Shown here in pieces: positions 8,456 to 16,919 of a DNA stretch of 64,000 nt. How positions within the stretch are numbered: the stretch's first letter is position 1; each line of letters begins with the position of its first letter. The notes below the pieces were generated by a model. It saw nothing but the letters and a program-made list of their open reading frames with translations. It had not been told where the DNA came from and made no database searches. The translations under genes and the position numbers were made by a program. The stretch is from assembly GCA_016720115.1 (NCBI GenBank), contig JADJXT010000001.1:1-64000 (forward strand), written 5' to 3'. Source of the DNA: Sphingomonadales bacterium. Lineage in GTDB: Bacteria > Pseudomonadota > Alphaproteobacteria > Sphingomonadales > Sphingomonadaceae.

Positions 8456-8459
8456 TAAC

Positions 8460-8928
8460 TATGTGCCCTGCCTTTCCCCTGCGTTCATCCCGCTAGGTGC
8501 GCGATGGCAAGGCGGCTTGTCAAGCTACGCTCGATAAACGGTTTTTTGACACGCGGGTGTCTTGCTTCACGCTGGAAAAACTGTTTGCCTGTCACCCAAA
8601 CACCTCCCCGGCCCTTCGACACGCTCAGGACGGAGGCGGGTCGCCGCAGGCGAGCCGGAGGGGCTTGTGTGAAGGCAGGGCGCAATTACGGACAATTGTC
8701 CGCCCCACCGGCGCTTCGCACCCCCTCCCCGCGCCGGGGAGGTGTTTGGGCCCCGCATTTGCCGATAGCGCGCTGCGCTGCGCGCCAGCACAACCTCTTC
8801 GTCGCTTTGTGTGAATTGAAATGGCACAGACCGGGCCCGCCGCGAGCCGCCAAGGCTTGGCCCTTGCGGCCACGCGTCCAGACTGGCAAAGGGGCCACTC
8901 CAATCCATCCTGAAAGCAAGCAATTCCG
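8460..8928. other. Gene-free stretch before thrS with nested repeats
   Basis: 469 bp with no convincing gene; its ORFs are low-complexity repeat translations. It holds a 17-bp perfect inverted repeat (8595-8611 and 8734-8750, CCCAAACACCTCCCCGG), a tight hairpin around 8724-8742 (CCTCCCC/GGGGAGG), a sphingomonad-type unit CCCTTCGACACGCTCAGGAC (8612-8631), and a 14-bp perfect palindrome CGGACAATTGTCCG (8689-8702). The thrS promoter should lie here, but no strong -35/-10 pair could be chosen. Confidence 0.6.
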
Positions 8929-10929
8929 ATGTCCGACATGATCCGCGTCACCCTTCCCGACGGTTCGCTTCGAGAAGTCGCGCGTGGAACCACCCCGGCG
9001 GATATTGCCGCCGCCATCGGCCCCGGCCTTGCCAAGGCCGCGATAGCCGCACGGGTGGATGGCGAGGTGCGCGACATCCTGCGCCCGCTGGAGGCGGACA
9101 CCCAGCTTGCGCTGATCACCGCAAAGGATGAGGGCGACGCGCTCGAGCTCGCCCGCCACGATTTCGCGCATGTCCTCGCCGAAGCCGTGCAGAAACTGCA
9201 TCCCGGCACGCAGATTACCTTTGGCCCGGCGACCGACGACGGCTTTTACTATGACGTGATGGCGCCCGCCCATCGCGGCCCCTTCACCGAGGACGATCTG
9301 CCCGCGATCGAGGAAGCGATGCGCGAGATCATCCATGCCGACAAGCCGCTGCGCCGCGAGGTGGTGGCGCGCGACGACCTGATCCGGACGTGGAAGGATG
9401 CGGGCGAAAGCTTCAAGGCCGAATGGGCGGCAGAGCTTCCCGAAGGGGAGGAACTTTCGGTCTATTGGTCGGGTGACGACTGGATGGACATGTGCCGCGG
9501 CCCGCATTTGGCCTCGACCGGCAAGCTCGACGGGCAAGCGTTCAAGCTGATGCGCGTCGCCGGTGCCTATTGGCGCGGGAACCAGCGCAATGCGCAGCTT
9601 ACCCGCATCTACGGCACCGGCTGGCTCAACAAGAAGCAGCTCGATGCCCACCTCCTCCGCCTTGAAGAAGCCGCGAAGCGCGACCATCGCAGGCTGGGCG
9701 CGGAGATGGACCTTTTCCACCTGCAGCAGGAAGCGCATGGCAGCGTTTTCTGGCACCCGCACGGCTTCACCATCTGGCGCGCGCTAGAGGCCTATATGCG
9801 CCGCGCGATCGATGAGGCCGGTTACAAGGAGGTCAAGACCCCGCAGGTGATGGATGCCCGCCAGTGGGAGCAATCGGGCCATTGGGGCAAATATCGCGAG
9901 AATATGTTCGTCATTCCGGACGAGGTGCCCAATGTCGATGACGAAGGCCCGGTCATCTCGGGCGAGGCCGACTGGATGGCGCTGAAGCCGATGAACTGCC
10001 CGGCGCATGTCCTGATTTTCCGCCAGGGGATCAAATCCTATCGCGACCTGCCCTTGCGCATCTACGAAAATGGCTGTTGCCACCGCAACGAGCCGCATGG
10101 TGCGCTGCACGGGCTGATGCGCGTGCGCCAGTTCACGCAGGACGATGCCCATATTTTCTGCCGCGAAGACCAGATCGTTCAGGAAGTGCAGGATTTCTGC
10201 GCGCTCGCCGACCGCATCTACAAGGATTTCGGCTTCAGCTATTCGATCAAGCTGGCGCTGCGCCCCGAAAAGCGCTTCGGCAGCGATGCCGACTGGGACA
10301 AGGCAGAGGATGAATTGCGCGATGCCGTGATCAAGGCAGGGCTGGCTACGCAAGACTATGGCTGGGAAGAACTGCCCGGCGAAGGCGCCTTTTATGCGCC
10401 CAAGCTCGAATGGCATTTGACCGACGCCATCGGTCGCACCTGGCAGGTCGGCACGATCCAGTCCGACCGCGTCCTGCCCGAACGTCTGGACGCCAGCTAT
10501 GTCGGCGAGGATGGCGGCAAGCACCGTCCGGTGATGCTGCACCGAGCGATCTTCGGCAGCTATGAACGCTTCATCGGCATATTGATCGAACATTATGCCG
10601 GGCGCTTCCCCGTCTGGCTCGCGCCGGTGCAGGCCGTCGTCGCGACCATCGTTTCGGATGCCGACGGCTATGCCGATGCGGTTGCGGAAAAACTCGCCGC
10701 TGCGGGTATCCGCGTCGAAACCGACCTGCGCAATGAAAAGATCAACTACAAGGTGCGCGAACACAGCCTCGCCAAGGTGCCGCACCTTCTGGTCGTCGGC
10801 AATCGCGAGGCCGAAGAAGGCAAGGTCGCGATCCGCACACTGGGCCAGGAAGGCCAGCGGATCATGAGCGTGGACGAGGCGGTCGCGATGCTGGTGACTG
10901 AGGCAACGGCGCCGGATTTGCGAGGTTGA
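8929..10929 (+). CDS. thrS: Threonyl-tRNA synthetase
   Basis: 666 residues, class II synthetase charging tRNA-Thr with threonine in the cytoplasm. N-terminal TGS domain (about 1-66), then the editing domain with HDFAH (77-81) of the HxxxH site. The catalytic core has zinc ligands C357 (MNCPAH), H408 (DDAHIFC) and H538 (MLHRAIFGSYERF). The C-terminal anticodon-binding domain starts near FPVWLAPVQAVV. All expected domains are present. No T-box or thrS operator fold was recognised upstream. The stop overlaps the next gene's TTG start by 4 bp. thrS is not next to infC, which lies 3.6 kb downstream. Confidence 0.97.
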   Translation: MSDMIRVTLPDGSLREVARGTTPADIAAAIGPGLAKAAIAARVDGEVRDILRPLEADTQLALITAKDEGDALELARHDFAHVLAEAVQKLHPGTQITFGPATDDGFYYDVMAPAHRGPFTEDDLPAIEEAMREIIHADKPLRREVVARDDLIRTWKDAGESFKAEWAAELPEGEELSVYWSGDDWMDMCRGPHLASTGKLDGQAFKLMRVAGAYWRGNQRNAQLTRIYGTGWLNKKQLDAHLLRLEEAAKRDHRRLGAEMDLFHLQQEAHGSVFWHPHGFTIWRALEAYMRRAIDEAGYKEVKTPQVMDARQWEQSGHWGKYRENMFVIPDEVPNVDDEGPVISGEADWMALKPMNCPAHVLIFRQGIKSYRDLPLRIYENGCCHRNEPHGALHGLMRVRQFTQDDAHIFCREDQIVQEVQDFCALADRIYKDFGFSYSIKLALRPEKRFGSDADWDKAEDELRDAVIKAGLATQDYGWEELPGEGAFYAPKLEWHLTDAIGRTWQVGTIQSDRVLPERLDASYVGEDGGKHRPVMLHRAIFGSYERFIGILIEHYAGRFPVWLAPVQAVVATIVSDADGYADAVAEKLAAAGIRVETDLRNEKINYKVREHSLAKVPHLLVVGNREAEEGKVAIRTLGQEGQRIMSVDEAVAMLVTEATAPDLRG

Positions 10930-11777
10930 ACGCGGAAGCGACCCGAAAGAACCGCCGCTGGCTGCGCTGGGCTTTTGCCCTGCTGCTGCTCGCCCTTGCC
11001 CTGCTCGGCAAGGGCTATTGGAACGCTACGCGCGATCCGGTCGTCCACCAGGCAACGGTGCATGTCGACAATTGGCCCGCCAATGCGCCGCCGCTGAAGG
11101 TGCTGTTGCTGTCCGATACCCATGTCGCCGGCCCCGACATGCCGCCCGAAAGGCTTGCGCGCATAGTGGTAGGGCTGAACCGGCTGAAACCCGATCTGGT
11201 GCTGATCGCGGGCGATCTTGTCAGCGAGAAAAGGTTCGCAACGCACATCTACACCCCGGATCAGGTTACCGCTCCGTTGCACGGCTTCAAGGCGCGGTTC
11301 GGGACGGTTGCGGCACTTGGCAATCACGACCACTGGTTCGATCCCGCAGCCATCGAAGCTGGCCTGCGCAAGGGCGGCATCGCCGTGTTGAAGAATGAAG
11401 CCATAGAGCGCGGCCCGCTGCTGATCGGCGGGATCGACGACGATTTTTCCGGGCATGACGATGTGCCCGCAACCTTTGCCGCGATGGACAGGCTGGCCGC
11501 AAAGCCGCGCATATTGGTGACGCACAGCCCCGACATTGTGCCGGAAATGCCTTCCCCGGTTGCCGCAGTATTCGCGGGTCACACCCATTGCGGGCAAATC
11601 GTTCTGCCGCTGATCGGCGCGATCAGCTATGTCTCGCGTTATGGTGACCGTTTTGCATGCGGCGACATGAACGACGACGGCCAGCGCGTATTTGTCGGCG
11701 CAGGCCTGGGGACCAGTATCCTTCCTCTGCGTTATGGCGCACATCCTGATGTGTGGCTGATTACGTTGAAGCCATGA
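10926..11777 (+). CDS. Membrane-anchored calcineurin-like metallophosphoesterase
   Basis: 283 residues. An N-terminal transmembrane helix (about 14-28, LRWAFALLLLALALL) precedes a metallophosphoesterase domain. Dimetal-site motifs are in order: SDTHV (D64, H66), AGDLV, LGNHDHW, THSPDI and AGHTHCGQ. It resembles YkuE/YaeI-type enzymes, some of which act on UDP-diacylglucosamine-like lipid precursors, but the substrate is unknown here. TTG start, TTGA overlap with thrS, and ATGA overlap with the following permease suggest translational coupling. Confidence 0.85.
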   Translation: MNAEATRKNRRWLRWAFALLLLALALLGKGYWNATRDPVVHQATVHVDNWPANAPPLKVLLLSDTHVAGPDMPPERLARIVVGLNRLKPDLVLIAGDLVSEKRFATHIYTPDQVTAPLHGFKARFGTVAALGNHDHWFDPAAIEAGLRKGGIAVLKNEAIERGPLLIGGIDDDFSGHDDVPATFAAMDRLAAKPRILVTHSPDIVPEMPSPVAAVFAGHTHCGQIVLPLIGAISYVSRYGDRFACGDMNDDGQRVFVGAGLGTSILPLRYGAHPDVWLITLKP

Positions 11778-12532
11778 CGCCCGATCTGCTGCTCGGCGGG
11801 CTCGCCCCAACGACACTCGCCATCGCGCTGGCCCTCGTCTTCGGCGCGTCGGTGGTGCGCGGGCTGACGGGATTTGGCTTGGCGATCATTCTCGTCCCAT
11901 TGCTCGGGCTGATCGTTGACCCTGCCGAGGCGGTGGTGATTTCGATCCTGCTGCAACTGCTCGCCGGGCCGATCGGGTTGAAGCGGATATTGGCCGATGG
12001 CGAGCGCAGCACGGCCATTCCGATTGCGATTGCCGCGATTGCTGCCACGCCCTTCGGTGTCTGGCTGCTCTCGATCACCGCGCCCGATGTCGCGCGGCTT
12101 GCCATTGCGCTGATCGCACTGGCCGCCTTTGGGCTGATGCTTGTGCCTGCCAGAGAGGGGGCGATACCGGGGCGCAGGGAGACGGTGACGATCGGCGTTG
12201 CCGCCGGCCTGCTCACCGGCTTTGCTTCTATGCCGGGGCCGCCGGTCGTGCCCTTCTACCTGCGCCGCAAGCTGACACCCGATGTCGCGCGCGCATCGAT
12301 GCTGATGGTGTTCTTCGCGACCGCGATTGCGGGCAGCATTGCCTCATTCGCGCTGGGGGTTGCCAACCTGCACCTGCTCTGGCTGTCGGTGCTGTTCTAT
12401 CCCGCGCTCTACATCGGCACCCGGCTCGGCGAACTTGCATTCGGCACGGTCAGCGAGCCCGTCTGGCGGACGCTGGTGGGGATCATACTCGGAATCGCCG
12501 GGATTGCTGCGGTGGCGCGGCTATGGAGCTGA
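11774..12532 (+). CDS. TauE/SafE-family membrane permease
   Basis: 252 residues, seven to eight hydrophobic segments in two similar halves (FGASVVRGLTGFGLAI and the later TIGVAAGLLTGFASMPGPP). The family exports sulfite or organosulfonates and includes transporters of other small anions; the substrate here is unknown. ATG at 11774 overlaps the upstream stop (ATGA), so it is preferred over GTG at 11753. A second, divergent member sits at 15127-15882. Confidence 0.85.
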   Translation: MTPDLLLGGLAPTTLAIALALVFGASVVRGLTGFGLAIILVPLLGLIVDPAEAVVISILLQLLAGPIGLKRILADGERSTAIPIAIAAIAATPFGVWLLSITAPDVARLAIALIALAAFGLMLVPAREGAIPGRRETVTIGVAAGLLTGFASMPGPPVVPFYLRRKLTPDVARASMLMVFFATAIAGSIASFALGVANLHLLWLSVLFYPALYIGTRLGELAFGTVSEPVWRTLVGIILGIAGIAAVARLWS

Positions 12533-12538
12533 CCCCCC

Positions 12539-13690
12539 TCACCCGAACTTGCGCGAAATCCAGTCACTGCAAAGCTCGACTGCCTTGGGCAGCAGTTCCG
12601 GCGTCTCGACATAATAATGATCGGCCCCGGCAACATCGGCATATTCCTTGTCACTATGCCCAACCGCCTCGAACAGACGTTGTGCGTGGCTGGGCGTACA
12701 GGCGAGGTCGGCGGTGTTGTTGATTACCAGCACCGGGCAGCTGATCCGCGCGGCATTGCCCAGACCGGTGGCATTGGTGTCGTCATAGCTCCATTGCGAC
12801 AGCCAGCTGCGCAGCGTCGAGAAACGCGCCAATCCCACCGGCCCGTCATTCGCCACCTTGGGCACGCCCAGATAGCATTCATAAGGCCGCCGGTCGGACG
12901 GATCCTGCGACGGATCGGTCCAGCGGACGTCGGCCATCGTGCCGTGGACGACGAAAGCGCGTTCGGCATTGGGGGTGTCGCTCGCCCGGATTGCCGCCAG
13001 TTCCTCTTTCACCCAGGCCGTTATCCGCCGGTTGCGCGCGATCTGCGCGGTGCGGAAACGGGCAACAAAGGCCTCGTCATAGGGCGCCTTGTTGGGGTTG
13101 GCCGGATCGTAGATGTTCAGTTCGGGATCGCGCTCCGACGGCCTGCTCTCGTCAAGGATCGACGGGTCGATCCATTCGGTCAGCGTCATCGCGCGGCTGA
13201 TATGCGCGGCGAGCAGCATGATGCCGTCAACCCTGGGCATTTCGATCGCCGTCAGATCATAGGCATCGCCTGCCGGGGTTTGCGTGATCGTAGGGTTTTC
13301 CGCCTGGTCCTGATAGAAAAGCGACATCGATCCGCCGCCCGACCAGCCGCCCAGAATGAACTGTTCATAGCCCAGCCTGTCGCGCGCATGGCGCAGTGCG
13401 GCGGCAAGATCGCTGATGCATTTTTCCATGACGAGGGCGGTGTCGTTGCCGCGATAGCGCGGGTTCACATAGAGCACATGGTGCCCGCCATGGGCGAGCG
13501 CGGTCACCAGCGGCAGGAACGAGCCACCGCCTATCGGATGGGTGAACACAATGGCGCGCTTGGACGGGCTGTCTTTCGGCGTGATCGCCATGCACTCGAC
13601 AAACACCGTGCCGCCCGCGCCGCCATAAACATCCTTGAAGGCGGATTCTTCCTGATAGACCACCGCATAGGGGGTGCGCACGATTTCCAT
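12539..13690 (-). CDS. Alpha/beta-hydrolase
   Basis: 383 residues from ATG 13690, which has AAGAGGAG seven bases upstream. The frame extends 25 codons further without a site. Nucleophile elbow GGWSGGGSMSLF with Ser in G-x-S-x-G. Candidate acid in NTADLACTPSHAQRLF and candidate His in GADHYYVETPE near the C-terminus. An unusually long insertion between nucleophile and acid probably forms a cap domain. No signal peptide, so cytoplasmic. Divergent from the VOC protein with 55 bp between starts, so the two may share regulation. Substrate unknown. Confidence 0.82.
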   Translation of the reverse strand: MEIVRTPYAVVYQEESAFKDVYGGAGGTVFVECMAITPKDSPSKRAIVFTHPIGGGSFLPLVTALAHGGHHVLYVNPRYRGNDTALVMEKCISDLAAALRHARDRLGYEQFILGGWSGGGSMSLFYQDQAENPTITQTPAGDAYDLTAIEMPRVDGIMLLAAHISRAMTLTEWIDPSILDESRPSERDPELNIYDPANPNKAPYDEAFVARFRTAQIARNRRITAWVKEELAAIRASDTPNAERAFVVHGTMADVRWTDPSQDPSDRRPYECYLGVPKVANDGPVGLARFSTLRSWLSQWSYDDTNATGLGNAARISCPVLVINNTADLACTPSHAQRLFEAVGHSDKEYADVAGADHYYVETPELLPKAVELCSDWISRKFG

Positions 13691-13745
13691 TGCTTTGCTC
13701 CTCTTCCGTGGCAAATTGCCCGCAGGAAGAGGAAAGGCAAGTCTT

Positions 13746-14429
13746 ATGGTCCAGCCCACCGGCATTCATCACATCGCAATCATGACCGGCGACATGAAGA
13801 AGCAGATCGAATTCTTCTCCGACGTGCTCGGCGCGCCGCTGGTGGCGATCTTCGACATGCATGGCGTGCCCGGCGGCATCCATGCCTTTTTGAAGCTCGA
13901 CGGCGGCTGCTATTTCTCGCTGGTGCAATTGCCCGAAACGGCAGAAACGCCCATCACCCTTGGGCTGACCCATGCGGGCACCGGCGCAGGCAACAGCGCA
14001 CCCGGAACGATGCAGCACCTTGCCTTTTACGTCGAAGATGAGGACCGCCTTGTTGCCATGCGCGACCGGATTCGGACCAAGGGCGTCAATGTTATCGGGC
14101 CGCTCAACCATGGAATGTGCAAGTCGATCTACTTCGCCGGACCCGAACAGTTGACGCTGGAAGTTGCCTGCCCCGGAATGCCGGTGACGGCCGACCGCTG
14201 GGTCGATCCATCGGCACTCGCCAAGGTCGGGATCAGCGTCGAGGAAGCGGCAGTCTATGCCAATCCCGACAATTTCGATGGTGCCGGTGGCGCCGTGAAG
14301 CAGCCGGACTATGACCCGGCCAGGCCGCACATGGCTTACCCCGAAGACCGCTACAAAATGATGCTGGGGGTGCCGGATGAAACACTGGCAGCGATGTCCG
14401 AACATAGCGAGCCTCCGGTTCCCGCTTGA
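13746..14429 (+). CDS. VOC-family (glyoxalase/bleomycin-resistance fold) protein
   Basis: 227 residues. Starts MVQPTGIHHIAIMTGDMKKQ, a typical betaalphabetabetabeta first half with a metal-ligand His. The second half has MQHLAFYVEDEDRLVAMRDRI with another His, and LEVACP near the position of the usual Glu. GGAAGAGGAAAGG upstream supports ATG 13746 over 13674. Family members are lyases, isomerases or dioxygenases. The C-terminal tail beyond the fold (about 60 residues) is unusual. Pairing with the divergent hydrolase hints at one pathway, but no substrate can be named. Confidence 0.8.
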   Translation: MVQPTGIHHIAIMTGDMKKQIEFFSDVLGAPLVAIFDMHGVPGGIHAFLKLDGGCYFSLVQLPETAETPITLGLTHAGTGAGNSAPGTMQHLAFYVEDEDRLVAMRDRIRTKGVNVIGPLNHGMCKSIYFAGPEQLTLEVACPGMPVTADRWVDPSALAKVGISVEEAAVYANPDNFDGAGGAVKQPDYDPARPHMAYPEDRYKMMLGVPDETLAAMSEHSEPPVPA

Positions 14430-14550
14430 AATAGGCGCACCGCATCCCCAGTTGCATCGCTGCAACGCCTGTGCGCAAAAGCAACAGGTGCTGCGGCCAG
14501 CCCTTTATTTGTAACGTTTTTGCCTGTAAGGGCGGCTGCATCATGGATTC

Positions 14551-14568
14551 TCAGGAGTAATTGCTATC
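14551..14568 (+). promoter_or_regulatory. infC: Ribosome-binding site and non-canonical ATC start of infC
   Basis: AGGAG at 14553-14557 is followed by eight bases and ATC (14566-14568). An ATT at 14560 is also in frame but only two bases from the site. The downstream ATG (14590) has no Shine-Dalgarno. infC is the classic gene with AUU/AUC/AUA starts, which let IF3 repress its own translation. Confidence 0.7.
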
Positions 14569-15111
14569 GCTGCCCCAGTTCAACGGCGCATGTTGACGCC
14601 CCCGGTCAAAAGTGGACCGCGCTATAATGAATTCATCCAGAGCGACAAGGTTCGCGTCATCGATGAAGAAGGCGAGAATCTGGGGGTGATGTACACCCGC
14701 GAAGCAATTGCACAGGCCGCCGAAGTTGGCCTCGACCTTGTTGAAGTATCGCCCAATGCCGACCCGCCGGTCTGCAAGTTCCTCGACGTGGGCAAATTCA
14801 AATATGAGGCCCAGAAAAAGGCCAACCTTGCCCGCAAGAGCCAGAAGACGCAGGAGATCAAGGAAATCAAGATGCGTCCGAACATCGACGATCATGACTA
14901 TATGACGAAGATGAAAAAGATCGTCGAATTTATCGGCGAGGGCGACAAGGTGAAGGTCACGCTGCGTTTCCGCGGGCGCGAAATGTCGCACCAGCAGCTC
15001 GGCATGGCGCTGTTGCAGCGCGTGGCAGAGGATATGGTCGAAACCGCAAAGGTCGAAGCCTATCCCCGCCTCGAAGGCCGCCAGATGCTGATGGTCCTCG
15101 CGCCGAAATAG
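14566..15111 (+). CDS. infC: Translation initiation factor IF-3
   Basis: 181 residues from ATC, or 173 from ATG 14590. N-domain begins GPRYNEFIQSDKVRVIDEEG; the linker is Lys-rich (KKANLARKSQKTQEIKEIK); the C-domain has RPNIDDHDYMTKMKK and FRGREMSHQQLG, all family hallmarks. IF3 binds the 30S subunit, prevents 50S joining and rejects non-canonical start codons. The ATC start with a good ribosome-binding site implies the usual autoregulation. rpmI and rplT, often next to infC, are absent; the next genes are on the other strand. Confidence 0.95.
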   Translation: MAAPVQRRMLTPPVKSGPRYNEFIQSDKVRVIDEEGENLGVMYTREAIAQAAEVGLDLVEVSPNADPPVCKFLDVGKFKYEAQKKANLARKSQKTQEIKEIKMRPNIDDHDYMTKMKKIVEFIGEGDKVKVTLRFRGREMSHQQLGMALLQRVAEDMVETAKVEAYPRLEGRQMLMVLAPK

Positions 15112-15126
15112 GGCGCGACGGCGGTT

Positions 15127-15882
15127 TCAGAGCAACGTTTCGCGGATCAGTTCCGCACCCACCACGATCATCAGCAGATTGATCGCAAGGTGGAAACGTG
15201 CGGGTGAAATGCGGCGGACCAATATTACACCGGCAATGGTGCTGATGATCGCCAAAGGCATGAACAGCAGGGTGAGCCATAATGTCTCGGCGGTGAACTG
15301 CCCCAGCGCCAGATAGGCGGGCACCTTCATGTAATTGACGGCCGCGAAGAAAATCGCCGATGATCCAATGAAGATCGTATGCGGCAGGTTGCGCGACAAT
15401 GCCCATATCTGGAATGGCGGCCCCCCGGCATGCGCGACATGGCTGGTAAAGCCTGCAACCCCGCCCCAGAATGTGCCTACCCAGCCCGGCATGGCAATCG
15501 CCCAGCCCGCTGTTCCAAGCCGGTTTTCGATCAGGCGGTAAAGCCCGAAGGCGAGCGCGATAAAGCCGACCAGACCCTTGACTGCATCGGTCGATACCGA
15601 ATTGGCGAACAGCCAGCCCAGGAAGATTCCCAGCGCGGCACCGGGCAACATCTGCCACAGCAAGGCGCGGTCATATTCCTTGCGGAAAGACCAGACGCTG
15701 ACGGCATCCTGCGCCATCAATATCGGCAACAGCATCGCCGCACCCTGCACCGGATCCATCACCAGTGCGATCAACGGCATCGACGCAGCGCCCAACCCTG
15801 CAAAACCACCCTTGGCCAAACCAACAAGCAGTACGGCGAGTCCGGCAACCAGCCAGAAAAGCGGATCGGTGGGTATGCTCAA
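15127..15882 (-). CDS. TauE/SafE-family membrane permease at the end of the oxidase operon
   Basis: 251 residues from a TTG that overlaps the surf1 stop by 4 bp (TTGA). Two-half TauE/SafE architecture: LVGLAKGGFAGLGAASMPLI in the first half and GGVAGFTSHVAHAGGPP in the second. It is the last gene of the cox assembly operon. Members transport sulfite, sulfonates or other anions; translational coupling to surf1 makes an accessory role in oxidase biogenesis possible but unproven. Confidence 0.85.
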   Translation of the reverse strand: MSIPTDPLFWLVAGLAVLLVGLAKGGFAGLGAASMPLIALVMDPVQGAAMLLPILMAQDAVSVWSFRKEYDRALLWQMLPGAALGIFLGWLFANSVSTDAVKGLVGFIALAFGLYRLIENRLGTAGWAIAMPGWVGTFWGGVAGFTSHVAHAGGPPFQIWALSRNLPHTIFIGSSAIFFAAVNYMKVPAYLALGQFTAETLWLTLLFMPLAIISTIAGVILVRRISPARFHLAINLLMIVVGAELIRETLL

Positions 15883-16505
15883 CGGCCTGATTGTCGGCGG
15901 CGCAGCGCGAGCAGGTAGATGACAAGCGCTGCAGCAGCAAAGAAGAACCATTGCAGCGCATAAGACAGGTGGTTGTTGGTCACATTTTTCGGATCGGGCT
16001 GCGCCACCGCCCGCATACCCTCCGGTGCATCTCCGGCGACAATCATCGGTCGCGGCACCGAGATAGCGCCAAATGTCCGCTCGATGAAGGAGTAGCGGCT
16101 TGGTTCGGTAACCACAGTGCCGTTGACCATGCCACCTTTCCAGTCCGGTTTGATATCGGGGCGGTCGGCAATGCCATAGGCCACCAATGCCCCCGGCCCT
16201 TCCGGACCGGTGCTACAATCGGCGATATATTGGAAACCCGCCTTGCCGGACGTGTCACGCCCCGACACGCTTTGCCATCCGACAACTTCAAGGCAGTTGA
16301 GTGTCGACTTACGGAACATCTCCGCATCGCGCACCGGCGCCATGTGCGGAAATGCAATCGGCGGTTTATCGGCATTGGCGGCATAGAGCGCGATCAGCGC
16401 CTCTTTCTCCGCCTTGCGCTGCAATTGCCAGAAACCAAGTGCAATCATCGTCGCAACCGCCATTCCGACAATCACCGTTGGCAACAAGGGGAGACGCAGC
16501 CTCAT
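15879..16505 (-). CDS. SURF1-like cytochrome oxidase assembly protein
   Basis: 208 residues. An N-terminal helix (about 5-25, LPLLPTVIVGMAVATMIALG, followed by FWQLQRKAEKE, the SURF1 hallmark) and a C-terminal helix (ALQWFFFAAAALVIYLLAL) flank a periplasmic domain. NNHLSYALQWF matches the family's second signature. It assists insertion of haem a into subunit I. ATG 16505 overlaps the DUF983 stop by 4 bp. Confidence 0.88.
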   Translation of the reverse strand: MRLRLPLLPTVIVGMAVATMIALGFWQLQRKAEKEALIALYAANADKPPIAFPHMAPVRDAEMFRKSTLNCLEVVGWQSVSGRDTSGKAGFQYIADCSTGPEGPGALVAYGIADRPDIKPDWKGGMVNGTVVTEPSRYSFIERTFGAISVPRPMIVAGDAPEGMRAVAQPDPKNVTNNHLSYALQWFFFAAAALVIYLLALRRRQSGR

Positions 16506-16897
16506 TCGCCTTCGCTCTTGTCGGCCAGCTTCCCTTCGATCGCGCGATTGCGATGTTCGGCAATCAGCAATGCACCTTTCGACACGCGCAATGACAGCAC
16601 AACCAGCACGCAAGTCAGCGGAACCCAGATCAACGCATGCACCCAGAAAGGCGGATGCGCCGCCAGTTCGAGCATCACGGCAAGGATGATGACGATTGCC
16701 CCCAAGCCCATGGTCAGAAAGGCAGCCGGGCCATCGCCGACATTGAAGGCGGCATAGTCGAGCCCGCATTTGTCGCAGCGATCGGCGAATTTGGCCGGGC
16801 CGACGAACAGTGTCTTGGCTCCGCATTCCGGGCAAAGGCCCAAAAGGGCAGCCTCGGCCAAGCCGGGCTGCCCCTTTGTGGTTTGTGTATCGGGCAT
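16502..16897 (-). CDS. DUF983 membrane protein
   Basis: 131 residues. A zinc-ribbon-like CPEC...CDKCGLDY precedes two hydrophobic helices (AAFLTMGLGAIVIILAVML and WVHALIWVPLTCVLVVL). DUF983 is regularly encoded between ctaE and surf1 in alphaproteobacteria and is assumed to act in oxidase maturation; no biochemical role is established. Start MPDTQTTKG is chosen because the upstream extension is low-complexity. Confidence 0.85.
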   Translation of the reverse strand: MPDTQTTKGQPGLAEAALLGLCPECGAKTLFVGPAKFADRCDKCGLDYAAFNVGDGPAAFLTMGLGAIVIILAVMLELAAHPPFWVHALIWVPLTCVLVVLSLRVSKGALLIAEHRNRAIEGKLADKSEGE

Positions 16898-16919
16898 CGT
16901 CGCTACCGGACGATGGCTA

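Larger units (their letters stand above)
1505..8459. mobile_element. Composite transposon: two direct IS256-family copies flanking catabolic cargo
   Basis: Two near-identical IS copies in the same orientation bracket 2925-7037. That segment is clearly AT-richer than its surroundings and carries a truncated GMC dehydrogenase, an acyl-CoA ligase and a GPH transporter. The left IS cuts the GMC gene and the right IS abuts the transporter 5' end, so both inner junctions sit at cargo genes. The outer flanks are the umuC remnant on the left and thrS on the right. I compared 8-9 bp outside each IS and outside the whole unit and found no clear target duplication, so a single composite transposition is not proven. 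Stepwise IS insertion or recombination would also fit. Confidence 0.7.
7038..8459 (-). mobile_element. IS256-family insertion sequence, copy 2 (right, intact)
   Basis: About 1.42 kb with 25-bp imperfect terminal inverted repeats at 7042-7066 and 8431-8455. It carries one intact transposase. The flanking bases (CCCTCCTC on the left, TATGTGCC on the right) show no duplication. Both copies point the same way, so recombination between them would delete the cargo and leave one IS. Confidence 0.9.

Noticed and set aside
1497..8467. Target-site duplication around the composite element
   Set aside because: The 8-9 bp outside each IS and outside the whole unit share no convincing repeat, so none is claimed.
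8460..8928. Possible small genes in the gap before thrS
   Set aside because: ORFs here are translations of repeats with no consistent codon bias or ribosome-binding site.
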